64,000 nucleotides of DNA from Frateuria terrea (lineage in GTDB: Bacteria; Pseudomonadota; Gammaproteobacteria; Xanthomonadales; Rhodanobacteraceae): contig NZ_FOXL01000003.1 in assembly GCF_900115705.1 (NCBI RefSeq), forward strand, positions 186,001-250,000, given 5' to 3'. The first letter of the stretch is position 1. Every line of letters starts with the position of its first letter. Made by a program: the position numbers and the translations under genes. The notes under the pieces are model-generated. The model made no database searches. It saw nothing but the letters and a program-made list of their open reading frames with translations, and was not told the origin of the DNA. Positions 18,758 to 28,145 of this stretch are shown one piece after another.

Positions 18758-20544
18758 CGTGGCGTGTGCGGCAGGATGCCGGCGAGCACCTGGCGCAGGC
18801 TCTGCTTGATGATGCCGCCTTCGTTGGGGTCGCCCTTGGCCAGCGCGGTCATGTAGTCCTTGGCCTGTTTCCAGGTGATGTGCGGCGGCAGCGGCGGCAC
18901 GTCCGGGTCGGCGATGATGTCCAGCAGCACCGGGCGGTCGGCCGCGAAGGCCTGCTCCCAGGCGGTGCCGAGGTCTTCCGGGCGGTCCACGCGGATCGCC
19001 TTGAAGCCGAGCAGCTCGGCGTACCTGGCGTAGGAGAATTCCTCGACGTACTGCGACTGGGTGAACTTCGGATCGCCACCCAGCGCGCGCTGCTCCCAGG
19101 TGACCTGGTTCAGGTCGTCGTTGTGCAGCACCATGACCACGAAGCAGGGGTTGGACCACTTCTCCCAGTACTGCTTGACGGTGATCAGTTCGGCGTTGCC
19201 GTTCATCTGCATGGCGCCGTCGCCGACGATCGCCAGCACCGGCCGCTCGGGGTAGGCGAACTTCGCCGCGATGGCATAGGGCATGCCGCTGCCCATGGTG
19301 GCGAGCTTGCCCGAGAGCGACGCCATCATGCCCTTGCGGATCTTCACATCGCGCGCGTACCAGTTGGTGTGCGAACCGCAGTCGCCGCAGATGATGGTGT
19401 TGTCGGGCAGGCGCGGAGAGAGCTCCCAGAAGATCCGTTGCGGGTTGATCGGGTTGGCCGGCTCCATCGCCTTGGCCTCCAGGTCGCGCCACCACTTGCG
19501 CACGTTGAGTTCGATCCGCTCACGCCAGTCCTGGTTTTCCTTCGGTCGCAGCAGCGGCAGAAGGCGTTCGAGCACCTGCGCGCTGTCGCCGATCAGATTC
19601 ACTTCGGTCGGATAGCGCATGGACACGTTGCGCGGGTCGATGTCGATCTGCACCGCGCGCGCCTGGCCTTCCTCCGGCAGGAACTCGGAGTACGGGAAGG
19701 TGGTGCCCACCATCAGCAGGGTGTCGCAGTCGTTCATCATGTCCCAGCTGGGCTTGGTGCCCAGCAGGCCGATCGAGCCGGTCACGAAGGGCAGGTCGTC
19801 GGGCAAGGCGGCCTTGCCGAGCAGCGCCTTGGCAATTCCCGCATCGAGCTTGTTGGCCACCGCGACGACCTGGTCGCCGGCGTGCATGGCACCTGCGCCG
19901 ATCAGGATCGCCACCTTGCGCCCGTCGTTGAGCACGTCGGCGGCGCGCTTGATGTCGGCATCGCTGGGTACCGGGCAAGGATTGGCGTAACCCACGCCGG
20001 TGTAGACGTCGTTGTGCTTGCGCGGCGGATGCCTGACCGCGGGCAGCTCCTGGATGTCGTTGGGCACGATCACGCAGGTGACGGTGCGCCGCGCCGCGGC
20101 GATACGGATCGCGCGATCCATCACCTGGCGCACCTGCACCGGCGAAAGGATGGTTTCGACGTAGCCGCACACGTCCTGGAACAGCACCTGCAGGTCGACC
20201 TCCTGCTGGAAGTCGCTGCCGATGGCGCTGCGCGCGGACTGGCCAACGATCGCCAGCACCGGCATGTGGTCCATCTGCGCGTCGTACAGGCCATTGAGCA
20301 GATGGATCGCACCGGGACCGGAGGTGGCCATGCACACGCCGATCTCGCCGGTGAACTTGGCATGCGCGCCGGCCATGAAAGCGGCCATCTCCTCATGGCG
20401 CACGCGCACGTAGTCGAAGCGATCGGCGGCGCGGCCCATGGCGCCCATGATTCCGTTGATGCCGTCGCCCGGGAAGCCGAAGATGCGCCGCAGGCCCCAG
20501 TCGGTGAGGCGTTGCAGGATGAAATCGCCGACGGTTTCGCTCAT
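18754..20544 (-). CDS. Thiamine pyrophosphate-requiring enzyme, PoxB/acetolactate synthase family
   Basis: A 596-residue ThDP enzyme with the three-domain layout of pyruvate oxidase and acetohydroxyacid synthase. The catalytic glutamate lies in RVRHEEMAAFMAGAHAKFTG, the central domain spans about 190-330, and the ThDP/Mg motif is GDGAMQMNG with the distal HNDDLNQVTWEQR. Relatives include quinone-linked pyruvate oxidase (PoxB), but specific activity is not shown; a 2-ketoacid decarboxylase or carboligase is equally possible. AAGGAG lies about ten bases before the ATG at 20544. It is the first gene of a minus-strand cluster and overlaps the enolase-superfamily gene by 4 nt. Confidence 0.88.
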   Translation of the reverse strand: MSETVGDFILQRLTDWGLRRIFGFPGDGINGIMGAMGRAADRFDYVRVRHEEMAAFMAGAHAKFTGEIGVCMATSGPGAIHLLNGLYDAQMDHMPVLAIVGQSARSAIGSDFQQEVDLQVLFQDVCGYVETILSPVQVRQVMDRAIRIAAARRTVTCVIVPNDIQELPAVRHPPRKHNDVYTGVGYANPCPVPSDADIKRAADVLNDGRKVAILIGAGAMHAGDQVVAVANKLDAGIAKALLGKAALPDDLPFVTGSIGLLGTKPSWDMMNDCDTLLMVGTTFPYSEFLPEEGQARAVQIDIDPRNVSMRYPTEVNLIGDSAQVLERLLPLLRPKENQDWRERIELNVRKWWRDLEAKAMEPANPINPQRIFWELSPRLPDNTIICGDCGSHTNWYARDVKIRKGMMASLSGKLATMGSGMPYAIAAKFAYPERPVLAIVGDGAMQMNGNAELITVKQYWEKWSNPCFVVMVLHNDDLNQVTWEQRALGGDPKFTQSQYVEEFSYARYAELLGFKAIRVDRPEDLGTAWEQAFAADRPVLLDIIADPDVPPLPPHITWKQAKDYMTALAKGDPNEGGIIKQSLRQVLAGILPHTPR

Positions 20545-20786
20545 GGGTTGCTGGCTCCTTGCGGGCACTGGGCACCGCGGACGGGGCGCAAGGATTCGCC
20601 TCGCGCGGGAGGCGCGTGCCTGTCAGAGCTGCGGGGATCTGGCAAGGATCGGCACAACGGCGGAAGGCCGGGCCGACACGCGCTTGGGATCGGACTTTCC
20701 TACCTTGCCGCGTGCGTGGTCATGCGCGGGTGAAAGCGGCGCGATGCGGACGCAACGCGCGGCGCATGTTTCTGCGATTTCCGGAT

Positions 20787-20808
20787 GCCCTCCCAAGGCA
20801 GGGAGGGC
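20787..20808 (-). terminator. Hairpin downstream of the AMP nucleosidase gene
   Basis: GCCCTCCC (20787-20794) and GGGAGGGC (20801-20808) form a perfect 8-bp stem with a six-base loop a few bases beyond the AMP nucleosidase stop codon (minus strand). There is no strong T-run, so it is a candidate rather than a clear intrinsic terminator. The rest of the 271-bp gap (20545-20815) should hold the promoter of the TPP-enzyme cluster; I see no clear -35/-10 pair in it. Confidence 0.5.
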
Positions 20809-20815
20809 CGTGGAA

Positions 20816-21607
20816 TCACTCGCCTTCCATCTCGTCCTCGAAGCGCAGGTGCTTGACGCTGCGCCCGTTGCGGCGCACCAGCTTGAGCGCCTCGATGCCG
20901 ATGCGGATGTGTGCCTGGACGTATGTCTCGGTCACGCTGCGGTCGCTGGCCTCGGTCTTGACGCCCTCGGGGATCATCGGCTGGTCGGACACCAGCAGCA
21001 GCGCGCCGCAGGGGATCTTGTTGGCGAAGCCGGCGGCGAAGATGGTTGCCGTCTCCATGTCCACCGCCATGCAGCGGGTGCGGCGCAGGTAGTCCTTGAA
21101 GGCCTCGTCGTGTTCCCACACGCGCCGGTTGGTGGTGTAGACGGTGCCGGTCCAGTAGTCGTGGCCGAGGTCGCGGATCATGGTGGAGACCGCGCGCTGC
21201 AACTGGAACGCCGGCAGCGCCGGCACTTCCGGCAGAAGGTAGTCGCCGGAGGTGCCCTCGCCGCGGATCGCGGCGATCGGCAGCACCAGGTCGCCGAGCT
21301 GGTTCTTCTTCTTGAGCCCGCCGCACTTGCCCAGGAACAGCGCCGCCTGCGGTTGCACTGCGCTGAGCAGGTCCATCACCGTGGCGGCGTTGGGGCTGCC
21401 CATGCCGAAGTTGATCAGGGTGATGCCGTCGGCGGTGGCATTGGGCATCGGCCGGTCGCGGCCCTGCACCTCCACGCCATGCCACTGGGCGAACAGCTCC
21501 ACGTACAGGCCGAAATTGGTCAGCAGGATGTGCTGGCCGAACTGCTCCAGCGGCGTGCCGGTATAGCGCGGCAGCCAGTTGGAGACGATCGCTTGCTTGT
21601 CTTTCAT
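20816..21607 (-). CDS. AMP nucleosidase (short form)
   Basis: A 263-residue nucleoside phosphorylase-fold enzyme expected to hydrolyse AMP to adenine and ribose 5-phosphate. Features of the fold are NFGMGSPNAATVMDLL, LFLGKCGGLKKKNQLGD and the catalytic/purine-site region CMAVDMETATIFAAGFANK, with LLVSDQPMIPEG near the end. It is much shorter than E. coli Amn (about 484 residues), lacking that enzyme's separate N-terminal domain; it resembles the short AMP nucleosidases found in Xanthomonadales and Bacteroidetes. The ATG at 21607 gives MKDKQAIVSNWL. It is divergent from the DegV gene. Confidence 0.88.
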   Translation of the reverse strand: MKDKQAIVSNWLPRYTGTPLEQFGQHILLTNFGLYVELFAQWHGVEVQGRDRPMPNATADGITLINFGMGSPNAATVMDLLSAVQPQAALFLGKCGGLKKKNQLGDLVLPIAAIRGEGTSGDYLLPEVPALPAFQLQRAVSTMIRDLGHDYWTGTVYTTNRRVWEHDEAFKDYLRRTRCMAVDMETATIFAAGFANKIPCGALLLVSDQPMIPEGVKTEASDRSVTETYVQAHIRIGIEALKLVRRNGRSVKHLRFEDEMEGE

Positions 21608-21838
21608 CGGGTATCCCGGGAAAACGCACCGCGGTCGCGGCACGCGCGCCGGCGACGCCACGCCGGCAGGGACCATTTCTCGAGTCCGCACCATTCTATG
21701 GGTATCGGCCTGCGGTCGTCACTCAAGCCGGCCCCGCGCAGGCCGCTAGCCGGCCCGGAACCCGCGCAGCAAGATCCGGGTCACAGCATCGATGCGCGTG
21801 TTATGTTGGGCGCGTCATTGGCCAGGGGGATGACACCA

Positions 21839-22780
21839 ATGCGGATGGGCTTGGCGATCGACGCGTCCTGCGACCTGCCGCAGGCGTTCCTGAGGCAACA
21901 CAACATTGCGGTCATGCCGATTGCCGTGAAGCTCGACGGCACCGTGTTCAAGGACGACCGCGACCAGGAGGAGATCGAGCGCTTCCTGTACATGAAGCTG
22001 GCTGGCACCCACGCCGCCGAAACCGAGCCGTGCTCGGTCGAGGACGTGCAGCGGCTGTTCCTGGACAAGCTGGTGCTGGAACACGATTGCGTGTTCTGCC
22101 TGACCATCACCGCCACGCGCAGTCCGATCCACGAGCACGTGCTGAAGGCGAGCTTTGCCATCCTCAAGAACTATCGCCAGGTGCGCGACCGGGCCGGTGT
22201 CCCGGGGCCGTTCCTGATGCGCGTGGTCGACACGCGCAACGTATTTGCCGGCGAGGGCCCGGCGGTGTTCGAGGCGGCCCGGTTGATCCAGGCCGGCGAG
22301 GCGCCGCCCGCGATCCGCGAACGGCTGGGCGTGGTGGCCAACCACACCTACGCCTACATGCTGCCGCGCGACCTGCACCACCTGCGCAACCGCACCAAGA
22401 AGAAGGGCGATCGCAGCGTCAGCCTTTTCAGTGCGGTGGTCGGCACGGCGCTGGACATCAAGCCGCTGCTGCGTTGCTTCCGCGGCGAGACCGGTCCGGT
22501 TGGCAAGGTGCGCGGCTTCGAGCACGGCGCCGAGACGCTGTTCGACTACGCCGCCCGGCGCGTTCGCGCGGGGCTGATGGTGCCGGTGGTGTGCGTGAGC
22601 TACGGCGGCGACCTCTCCGAGCTGGCCAAGCTCCCGGGCTACGACGGCCTGCGCCGGGCGTGCGAGGAAACCGGCGCGACCCTGCTCGAAGCGCCGATGA
22701 GCATCACCGGGATGGTCAACGTCGGCGAAGGCGCAGTTACGCTCGGCTTCGCCTCCGAGGAACACGAGCCCGATTTCTAA
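21839..22780 (+). CDS. DegV family protein
   Basis: A 313-residue DegV-fold protein, a family that binds fatty acids; in Gram-positives the FakB members present acyl chains to a fatty acid kinase. The N-terminus has the family pattern (GLAIDASCDLPQAFLRQHNI, VMPIAVKLDG), the middle has CLTITATRSPIHEHVLKAS and the C-terminus STEGAPMSIT-like residues (here EAPMSITGMVNVGEGA). No FakA partner is visible. The ATG at 21839 has AGGGGG about ten bases upstream; ATGs at 21830 and 21845 are also possible. The ligand is unknown. Confidence 0.88.
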   Translation: MRMGLAIDASCDLPQAFLRQHNIAVMPIAVKLDGTVFKDDRDQEEIERFLYMKLAGTHAAETEPCSVEDVQRLFLDKLVLEHDCVFCLTITATRSPIHEHVLKASFAILKNYRQVRDRAGVPGPFLMRVVDTRNVFAGEGPAVFEAARLIQAGEAPPAIRERLGVVANHTYAYMLPRDLHHLRNRTKKKGDRSVSLFSAVVGTALDIKPLLRCFRGETGPVGKVRGFEHGAETLFDYAARRVRAGLMVPVVCVSYGGDLSELAKLPGYDGLRRACEETGATLLEAPMSITGMVNVGEGAVTLGFASEEHEPDF

Positions 22781-22910
22781 GGCCCCGACGCGCGCTCTGC
22801 GCCCCTCCCTCCGGTGAGCGGGCGTAAGTGAGGCGGGGCTCATGGGAAAGCCCGGCAAGGCAAAACTCCAGGCGCATCCGGTTCACCCGCACAGCCCTAG
22901 AATCCGTCCC

Positions 22911-23573
22911 ATGCGCCGTCTCCTGCCCGCCTCCACGCTGCTGGCCCTCGGCCTGTTCGCCCTAGGCCCGATCCGGCACGCCGACGCGACCACCACCGTC
23001 TACGAATGCACCGCCGCCGACGGCCAGGTGACCTACCAGGACACGCCCTGTCCCGCGGGCCAGCAACAGCACGCCATGCAGGTGGCCGACGCGCCCGCGG
23101 CATCGTTGCCCGCCACGCCGCCGCCCGCACCCACGGCCTCGTCCGAAGCGCCACCGCCGCCCCCTCCCCAACCGGTCGCGCCGCTGCCGGTGATGTACGC
23201 CTGCGTGCGCGCCACCGACGGCCAGACCTACCTCAGCAGCAACGGCAATCCCGCGCCCTACCAGGCACCCTACGGGGTACTCGGCGCAGAGCAGCTGCCA
23301 CTGGCGGAGGTCTACGGCCCCGACCGCGGCGGTGCCGGCATCTCCGCGCCCGAGGCCAACCGCGGCCGTGTCACCTCCGGCCTGGTGGCGAACAACTATG
23401 TCTGGGTGCAGGACTCGTGCCGCGAGCTCGACGCCGAAGAAGCCTGCCGGGCGCTGCAGGACGAGTACGACAGGAACGAGCACAAGCTCGGCAACGCCTT
23501 CAAGAGCCAGCGACCGCCGCTGGAGAAGCGCGGGGCACAAATGCAGGCGCAGCTGGCCAACTGCGGCGGCTGA
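22911..23573 (+). CDS. DUF4124-domain exported protein
   Basis: A 220-residue protein with an N-terminal signal peptide (RRLLPASTLLALGLFALGP, cleavage near HADA-TT) and a DUF4124 domain directly after it (VYECTAADGQVTYQDTPCP), the common two-cysteine periplasmic module of gammaproteobacteria. A proline/alanine-rich linker of about 45 residues follows, then a second cysteine-containing region starting YACVRATDGQTYLSSNGNPA that looks like a diverged repeat of the same module. Function is unknown. It ends 42 bp before the convergent SDR gene. Confidence 0.8.
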   Translation: MRRLLPASTLLALGLFALGPIRHADATTTVYECTAADGQVTYQDTPCPAGQQQHAMQVADAPAASLPATPPPAPTASSEAPPPPPPQPVAPLPVMYACVRATDGQTYLSSNGNPAPYQAPYGVLGAEQLPLAEVYGPDRGGAGISAPEANRGRVTSGLVANNYVWVQDSCRELDAEEACRALQDEYDRNEHKLGNAFKSQRPPLEKRGAQMQAQLANCGG

Positions 23574-23615
23574 ACGCAGTTCGCAGGAGGGCGTCAGCCC
23601 GCCTTGCGGAAAAAC

Positions 23616-24398
23616 CTAGAAGCCATAGCTGAGAAACCCGCCATCCACCGCGAGCACCTGGCCGGTGATGTAGCCAGCCGCCGGCAGGCACAGGAAGGCC
23701 ACCGCGGCGGCCACCTCCTCCGGCTCGCCGATGCGCTTGAGCGGCGTACGCTCGAGCACCTCTTCCAGGTAATCCGGATCGGCCAGCGCCGGCTCCGAGC
23801 GTTGCGTGCGGATGTACCAGGGCGCCACGGCATTGACGCGGATGCCGTCGACCGCCCACTCCACCGCCAGGTTGCGGGTGAGCTGGTGCAGCGCCGCCTT
23901 GGTCATGCCGTAGGGCGAACCGGTGCGCACGTGCACGGCGCCGGACACCGAACCGACGTTGACGATCGCCGCATTGCCATGCTCGGCCAGGTGCGGGTGC
24001 GCCAGCCGGCACATCTCGAAGGCGCTGAACAGGTTCTGCTCGAAGATCGCGCGGTAGTCCTCGCTTTCGTACGCAAGCGTAGCCTCGGGCGCGTTGCCGC
24101 CGGCGTTGTTGATCAGCAGCGAGACCGGGGCGTCGATGTCGGCGATCCAGTCGAACACCGCCAACCGCTCCTCCTCTTCGGCCAGGTCAGCGCCGAAGGC
24201 GAGCACCTCGCGGCCTGGCAGGTCCTCGGCGAGTTCGGCGCGCACCTGTTCGAGGTGCACCTGGTCACGCGCCACCAGCAGCAGGTCGGCACCCAGGCCG
24301 CCGAGCTCGCGCGCGACGGCCAGGCCGATGCCCTTGCTGGCGCCGGTGATCAGCGCGGTGTGGCCGGTGAGCTGCCAGGCGTCGGTGCGCAGGTTCAT
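23616..24398 (-). CDS. SDR-family oxidoreductase (tropinone reductase-like)
   Basis: A classical 260-residue short-chain dehydrogenase. The Rossmann motif TGASKGIGLAVARELGGLGA is at residues 16-35, NNAGG is present, and the active site reads Ser in NVGSVSG with YGMTKAAL. The C-terminal GYITGQVLAVDGGF motif is typical of the class. Similarity is to tropinone-reductase-like and 3-ketoacyl reductase-like enzymes; the substrate cannot be named. The ATG at 24398 was chosen because homology starts there; an upstream extension would overlap the divergent lipoprotein's promoter region. Confidence 0.9.
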   Translation of the reverse strand: MNLRTDAWQLTGHTALITGASKGIGLAVARELGGLGADLLLVARDQVHLEQVRAELAEDLPGREVLAFGADLAEEEERLAVFDWIADIDAPVSLLINNAGGNAPEATLAYESEDYRAIFEQNLFSAFEMCRLAHPHLAEHGNAAIVNVGSVSGAVHVRTGSPYGMTKAALHQLTRNLAVEWAVDGIRVNAVAPWYIRTQRSEPALADPDYLEEVLERTPLKRIGEPEEVAAAVAFLCLPAAGYITGQVLAVDGGFLSYGF

Positions 24399-24478
24399 GG
24401 GCGCAGAGCTTAGCCGATGCGCTTGCCGCCATCGTGTGGCAGCGGGACACTGCGCCTGGGTCGACAAGGGAATCCGCT

Positions 24479-24688
24479 ATGAAGCCATTGCTGCCGCTCG
24501 CCTGCCTGCTCGCGCTCGCCGGCTGCTCGAACAAGGCGCCCGAACCGCAGGCCACCGCCGCGCCCAAGCGCGTGGCTACGCCGTGGGACGACATGAAGAA
24601 GGACGAACAGAAGGCCAAGGACGTGCAGAAGCTGGTCGACGACCACGCCAAGGAGCAGCAGAAGGCCTTGGACGACGCCGAGCAGTAG
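24479..24688 (+). CDS. Small putative lipoprotein
   Basis: A 69-residue protein with a lipoprotein signal (MKPLLPLACLLALAGCSNKA; lipidated cysteine at 16). The mature part is highly charged and mainly helical (KKDEQKAKDVQKLVDDHAKE), suggesting a short coiled coil anchored in the membrane. It has no recognisable domain. It is divergent from the SDR gene and convergent with sppA; an imperfect hairpin (CAGGGT at 24697, ACCCTG at 24712) separates it from sppA. It is real on grounds of signal and composition, but of unknown role. Confidence 0.7.
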   Translation: MKPLLPLACLLALAGCSNKAPEPQATAAPKRVATPWDDMKKDEQKAKDVQKLVDDHAKEQQKALDDAEQ

Positions 24689-24737
24689 TCCTGCGACAGG
24701 GTCCGATATCAACCCTGCCGTTCGTGCGATCTCGACC

Positions 24738-26615
24738 TTACCGCGGTGCGCAGAAGCAATAGGCGTAGACGTTCGGCCGGCCAGCCTGCGCGTGGCGCAG
24801 CAGCTTGAGCTCGGGTGCCAGTCGCGGCAGCTCGGCCAGCCACGCCGGCAGGCGCAGGCCGTCGCCCTGCGCCAGCTGCACCATCGCACTCTGGTTCATG
24901 CCCACCAGGAACTGCTCGAAGCCACCCAGCGGCGCCTCGACGTAGCGCACGTGGTAGTCCTTGCCCAGTTTCGCCAGCGTCGCCGCCGCGTCGAGCGCGG
25001 CATCCATGCCGCCGAGCTGGTCGACCAGGCCGCGCTCGAGCGCCTGCCGGCCGGTCCACACGCGGCCTTGGGCGATCGCGTCGATCGCCCCGAAAGTCTT
25101 GCCACGCGCCTGCGCCACCTTGCCGACGAAGTCGCGGTAGCCCTTGTCTATGATGGCCTGGATCACCGCGCCGGCCTTCGGATCGAGCGGCCGGGTGATG
25201 TCGAAGGCGCCGGCCATCGGACCGGTGCCCACGCCGTCGCTGTGGATGCCGATCTTGTCCAGTGTGCCTGGTATCGCGTAGTACATGCCGAAGATGCCGA
25301 TCGAACCGGTGATGGTATTGGGATCGGCGAAGATGCGATCGGCGTTCATCGCGATCCAGTAGCCGCCACTGGCGGCCACGTTGCCCATCGAGACCACCAC
25401 CGGGATGCCCCCCTTGCGCGTCAGCTCCACCTCGCGCCGGATCTGCTCGGCGGCGTAGACCTCGCCACCTGGCGAGTTGATGCGCAGGACCAGGGCCTTG
25501 GTGCGGTGGTCTTCCCGCGCGGCGCGAATCAGCGCGGCGGTGGATTCGCCACCGATGCTGCCCTGCGGCTGGCGGCCGCCGACGATCTCGCCCTCGGCCA
25601 CCACCACGGCAACACCCGGGCCGAAACGGCTGTCGTGCTCGAGGTTGGCGACATAGCGCGAGAGGCCGACCTGGCGGAAGCCTTCCTGCGGTTTGTCGCC
25701 GTCGGGCACGCCGGCCTTGCGCATCATCGCATCCAGTTGCGCCCGCGTGGCGGTGCCATCGACCAGGTGTTCGTCCTGCGCGAGCTGCGCCAGGTCGCCC
25801 TGGGTGCGTGCGATGGCGTCGGGCAGGCTGTCGATGTCGGCGCGGAACACCGCCGGATCGAGCCGACGCAGCTTCGCCACCTCGTCGATGTATTCGTCCC
25901 ACAGGCCGCCCATCCAGAAGCGGTCGGCGGCCTTGGCGTCGTCCGAGGCGTGGTCGAGGATGTACGGCTCGGCCGCGCTCTTGTAGCGGCCGACGCGGAA
26001 CAGATGGACGTCTACGCCCAGCTTGTCGAGCAGGTCCTTGTAGAACAGCCGGTAGCTGGCCAGCCCGGTGATCATCACGCCGCCCTGCGGGTCGAGCAGG
26101 ATGCGGTCGGCATGCGCGGCCAGGTAGTACTGGCCCTGGTCGAAGTTCACGCCCCACACGATCACCGGCTTGCCGGCGGCGCGGAAGCGGTCCAGCGCTG
26201 CGCCGACCTCACGCAGCGCTGCAAAGCCGCCGCCCTTGAGCTCGTCCGGCAGCAGCAGGATGCGGCTGATCCGCCCGTCGTGCGCAGCCGTGTCGATGGC
26301 TCCGACCAGGTCGCGCATTTGCACCTGCTTCGGCGGCTCGCCCGACAGGCTCTGCAGCGCGCGCTGCAGCGGCTCGATGCTGTACTGCTCGACCAGCTCG
26401 CCCTTGGGCTGCAGCACCAGCACGCTGCCGTCCTTGATGGTATGCGCCAGCCGGTTGCCGGCCACGCCGCCGACGATCAGCAGCAGCACCACGAACAGCA
26501 GCGCGAAGAACACCAGGTTGAGGATCACCAGCCGCACCACGTTGAAACCGCGGCCGATCACGCGCAGGAAGGCCCAGAATCCGTTCGGGCGGTGGAGCGG
26601 CGGCGGGGTACTCAT
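24738..26615 (-). CDS. sppA: Signal peptide peptidase SppA, 67-kDa type
   Basis: A 625-residue membrane-anchored S49 serine protease that degrades signal peptides left in the membrane after export. An N-terminal transmembrane segment (VILNLVFFALLFVVLLLIVG, about residues 31-50) anchors two tandem S49 domains. The catalytic lysine lies in the first domain (FRVGRYKSAAEP) and the serine in the second (NTITGSIGIFGMYY), as in E. coli SppA. It starts 10 bp after the stop of the MATE transporter gene on the same strand, so the two form an operon. Confidence 0.95.
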   Translation of the reverse strand: MSTPPPLHRPNGFWAFLRVIGRGFNVVRLVILNLVFFALLFVVLLLIVGGVAGNRLAHTIKDGSVLVLQPKGELVEQYSIEPLQRALQSLSGEPPKQVQMRDLVGAIDTAAHDGRISRILLLPDELKGGGFAALREVGAALDRFRAAGKPVIVWGVNFDQGQYYLAAHADRILLDPQGGVMITGLASYRLFYKDLLDKLGVDVHLFRVGRYKSAAEPYILDHASDDAKAADRFWMGGLWDEYIDEVAKLRRLDPAVFRADIDSLPDAIARTQGDLAQLAQDEHLVDGTATRAQLDAMMRKAGVPDGDKPQEGFRQVGLSRYVANLEHDSRFGPGVAVVVAEGEIVGGRQPQGSIGGESTAALIRAAREDHRTKALVLRINSPGGEVYAAEQIRREVELTRKGGIPVVVSMGNVAASGGYWIAMNADRIFADPNTITGSIGIFGMYYAIPGTLDKIGIHSDGVGTGPMAGAFDITRPLDPKAGAVIQAIIDKGYRDFVGKVAQARGKTFGAIDAIAQGRVWTGRQALERGLVDQLGGMDAALDAAATLAKLGKDYHVRYVEAPLGGFEQFLVGMNQSAMVQLAQGDGLRLPAWLAELPRLAPELKLLRHAQAGRPNVYAYCFCAPR

Positions 26616-26625
26616 CGGTCGGTCC

Positions 26626-28041
26626 TCACAAGTGATCGTTGAGCGTAACCGCTTGCGAATTCACCGTCATGCGGTCCTCCGGCGGGGTCGCCTGCCAGCG
26701 GTGTCGCCAGGCGCTGCGCCAGAAGCGCGTGAACAGCAGCACCGCCGCCACGCTCAGCCCCGCGATCAGGCCCATCCACATGCCGCGCGCGCCCAGGCCG
26801 TGGCGAAATGCCAGCCACCAGCCCACCGGCATGCCCACGCCCCAGTAGGCGAACAGGGTGATCGCCATCGGTACGCGGGTGTCCTTCAGGCCCCTGAGCG
26901 CGCCGTTGGAAGCGACCTGGATGCCGTCGGAGAACTGGAACAGGCCGGCTAGCACCAGCAGCTGCGCGGCCAGCGCTATCACCGTGGCGTTTCCGGTGTA
27001 CAGCGAGGCGATCGCATGCGGCAGGCCCAGCATGAAACCGGCCGAGACCAGCTGGGTGACCAGGGTCAGGCCGATGCCGCAGAAACCGGCGTAGCGCACG
27101 CCGCGCGCATCGCCGCGGCCGACCGCATTGCCCACCCGCACGGTGATCGCCATGGCCACGCCCAGCGGGACCATGAAGAACACCGAGGCCACGTTGATCG
27201 CCACCTGGTGGCTGGCAACCACGTCCTCGCCCATGGTGCCGATCAGCAACGCCGTGGCCACGAACAGCCCGGCTTCAGCCAGCAGCGTCACCGCCATCGG
27301 CAGCCCGATGTGCAGCAGCGCGCCGATGCGCCGCCAGTGCGGCCACTCGAATCGCTCGAGCAGGTTCAGCCCCCGGTAATTGCGGTGGCACAGCACGTAG
27401 AGGAGGAAGCCCAGCATCTCCAGCCACAGCACCAGGGCGGTGGCGATGCCGCAGCCCCGCGCGCCCTGTGGCGGCAGGCCCAGCTTGCCGAACATGAAGA
27501 CGTAGCCCAGCGGCGCCAGTACGGCCAGGCCGCCGAGGCTGAAGATCATCGACGGGCGCGTCAGCGACAACCCCTCGGACAGCCCGCGCAAGGTGAAGTA
27601 GCAGGCCAGCGCCGGCGCGCCCCAGCTGATCGCGTGCAGGAACTCGTTGACGTCGTGGCGCAGGCCCGGCGCCACGCCGATCAGGTTGACCAGCGGCTCG
27701 GCGTGACGGACGCCGAACCACAGCAGCGTGCCCAGCATGACCGCCAGCCACAGCGCCTGGCGGAACACGGCGCCCACTTCCGGGCGCCGGTCGGCGCCGT
27801 CGAGCTGCGCCACCGACGGTGGCACCGCCATCATCACGCCGATGCCGCTGACGATCGCCAACGTCCACACGCTGGTGCCCACCGCCACCGCACCGAGCAC
27901 ATGCGCGCTGAAATGCCCGGAAAGCACGGCGTCGACCACGTTGGTGCCGACCGCCGCCAGTTGCGCGAACACCAACGGCAGGGCCAGGCGCACGGTGGCG
28001 CGGACCTCGTGCACGACGCGCGCGCGGTCGATGGTCTTCAT
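26626..28041 (-). CDS. MATE family efflux transporter (NorM-like)
   Basis: A 471-residue polytopic inner-membrane protein with the twelve hydrophobic segments of multidrug and toxic compound extrusion carriers. The first helix pattern (LALPLVFAQLAAVGTNVVDAV) and the repeat-related motif in the second half (GLPMAVTLLAEAGLFVATAL) match the NorM branch, which exports cationic drugs by Na+ or H+ antiport. Specific substrates cannot be inferred. It is the first gene of a probable operon with sppA and is divergent from the DUF3667 gene (104-bp gap). Confidence 0.92.
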   Translation of the reverse strand: MKTIDRARVVHEVRATVRLALPLVFAQLAAVGTNVVDAVLSGHFSAHVLGAVAVGTSVWTLAIVSGIGVMMAVPPSVAQLDGADRRPEVGAVFRQALWLAVMLGTLLWFGVRHAEPLVNLIGVAPGLRHDVNEFLHAISWGAPALACYFTLRGLSEGLSLTRPSMIFSLGGLAVLAPLGYVFMFGKLGLPPQGARGCGIATALVLWLEMLGFLLYVLCHRNYRGLNLLERFEWPHWRRIGALLHIGLPMAVTLLAEAGLFVATALLIGTMGEDVVASHQVAINVASVFFMVPLGVAMAITVRVGNAVGRGDARGVRYAGFCGIGLTLVTQLVSAGFMLGLPHAIASLYTGNATVIALAAQLLVLAGLFQFSDGIQVASNGALRGLKDTRVPMAITLFAYWGVGMPVGWWLAFRHGLGARGMWMGLIAGLSVAAVLLFTRFWRSAWRHRWQATPPEDRMTVNSQAVTLNDHL

Positions 28042-28145
28042 CAGCTCTTGTATCCGGGAGGGCGCGCCATTCTAGCCGAGTCGGCGGGGCTGCCCCGGAT
28101 AGCCTGCTGTGCCAAGATCGCACGCTTTCACGGGGGCGAGTGTCC

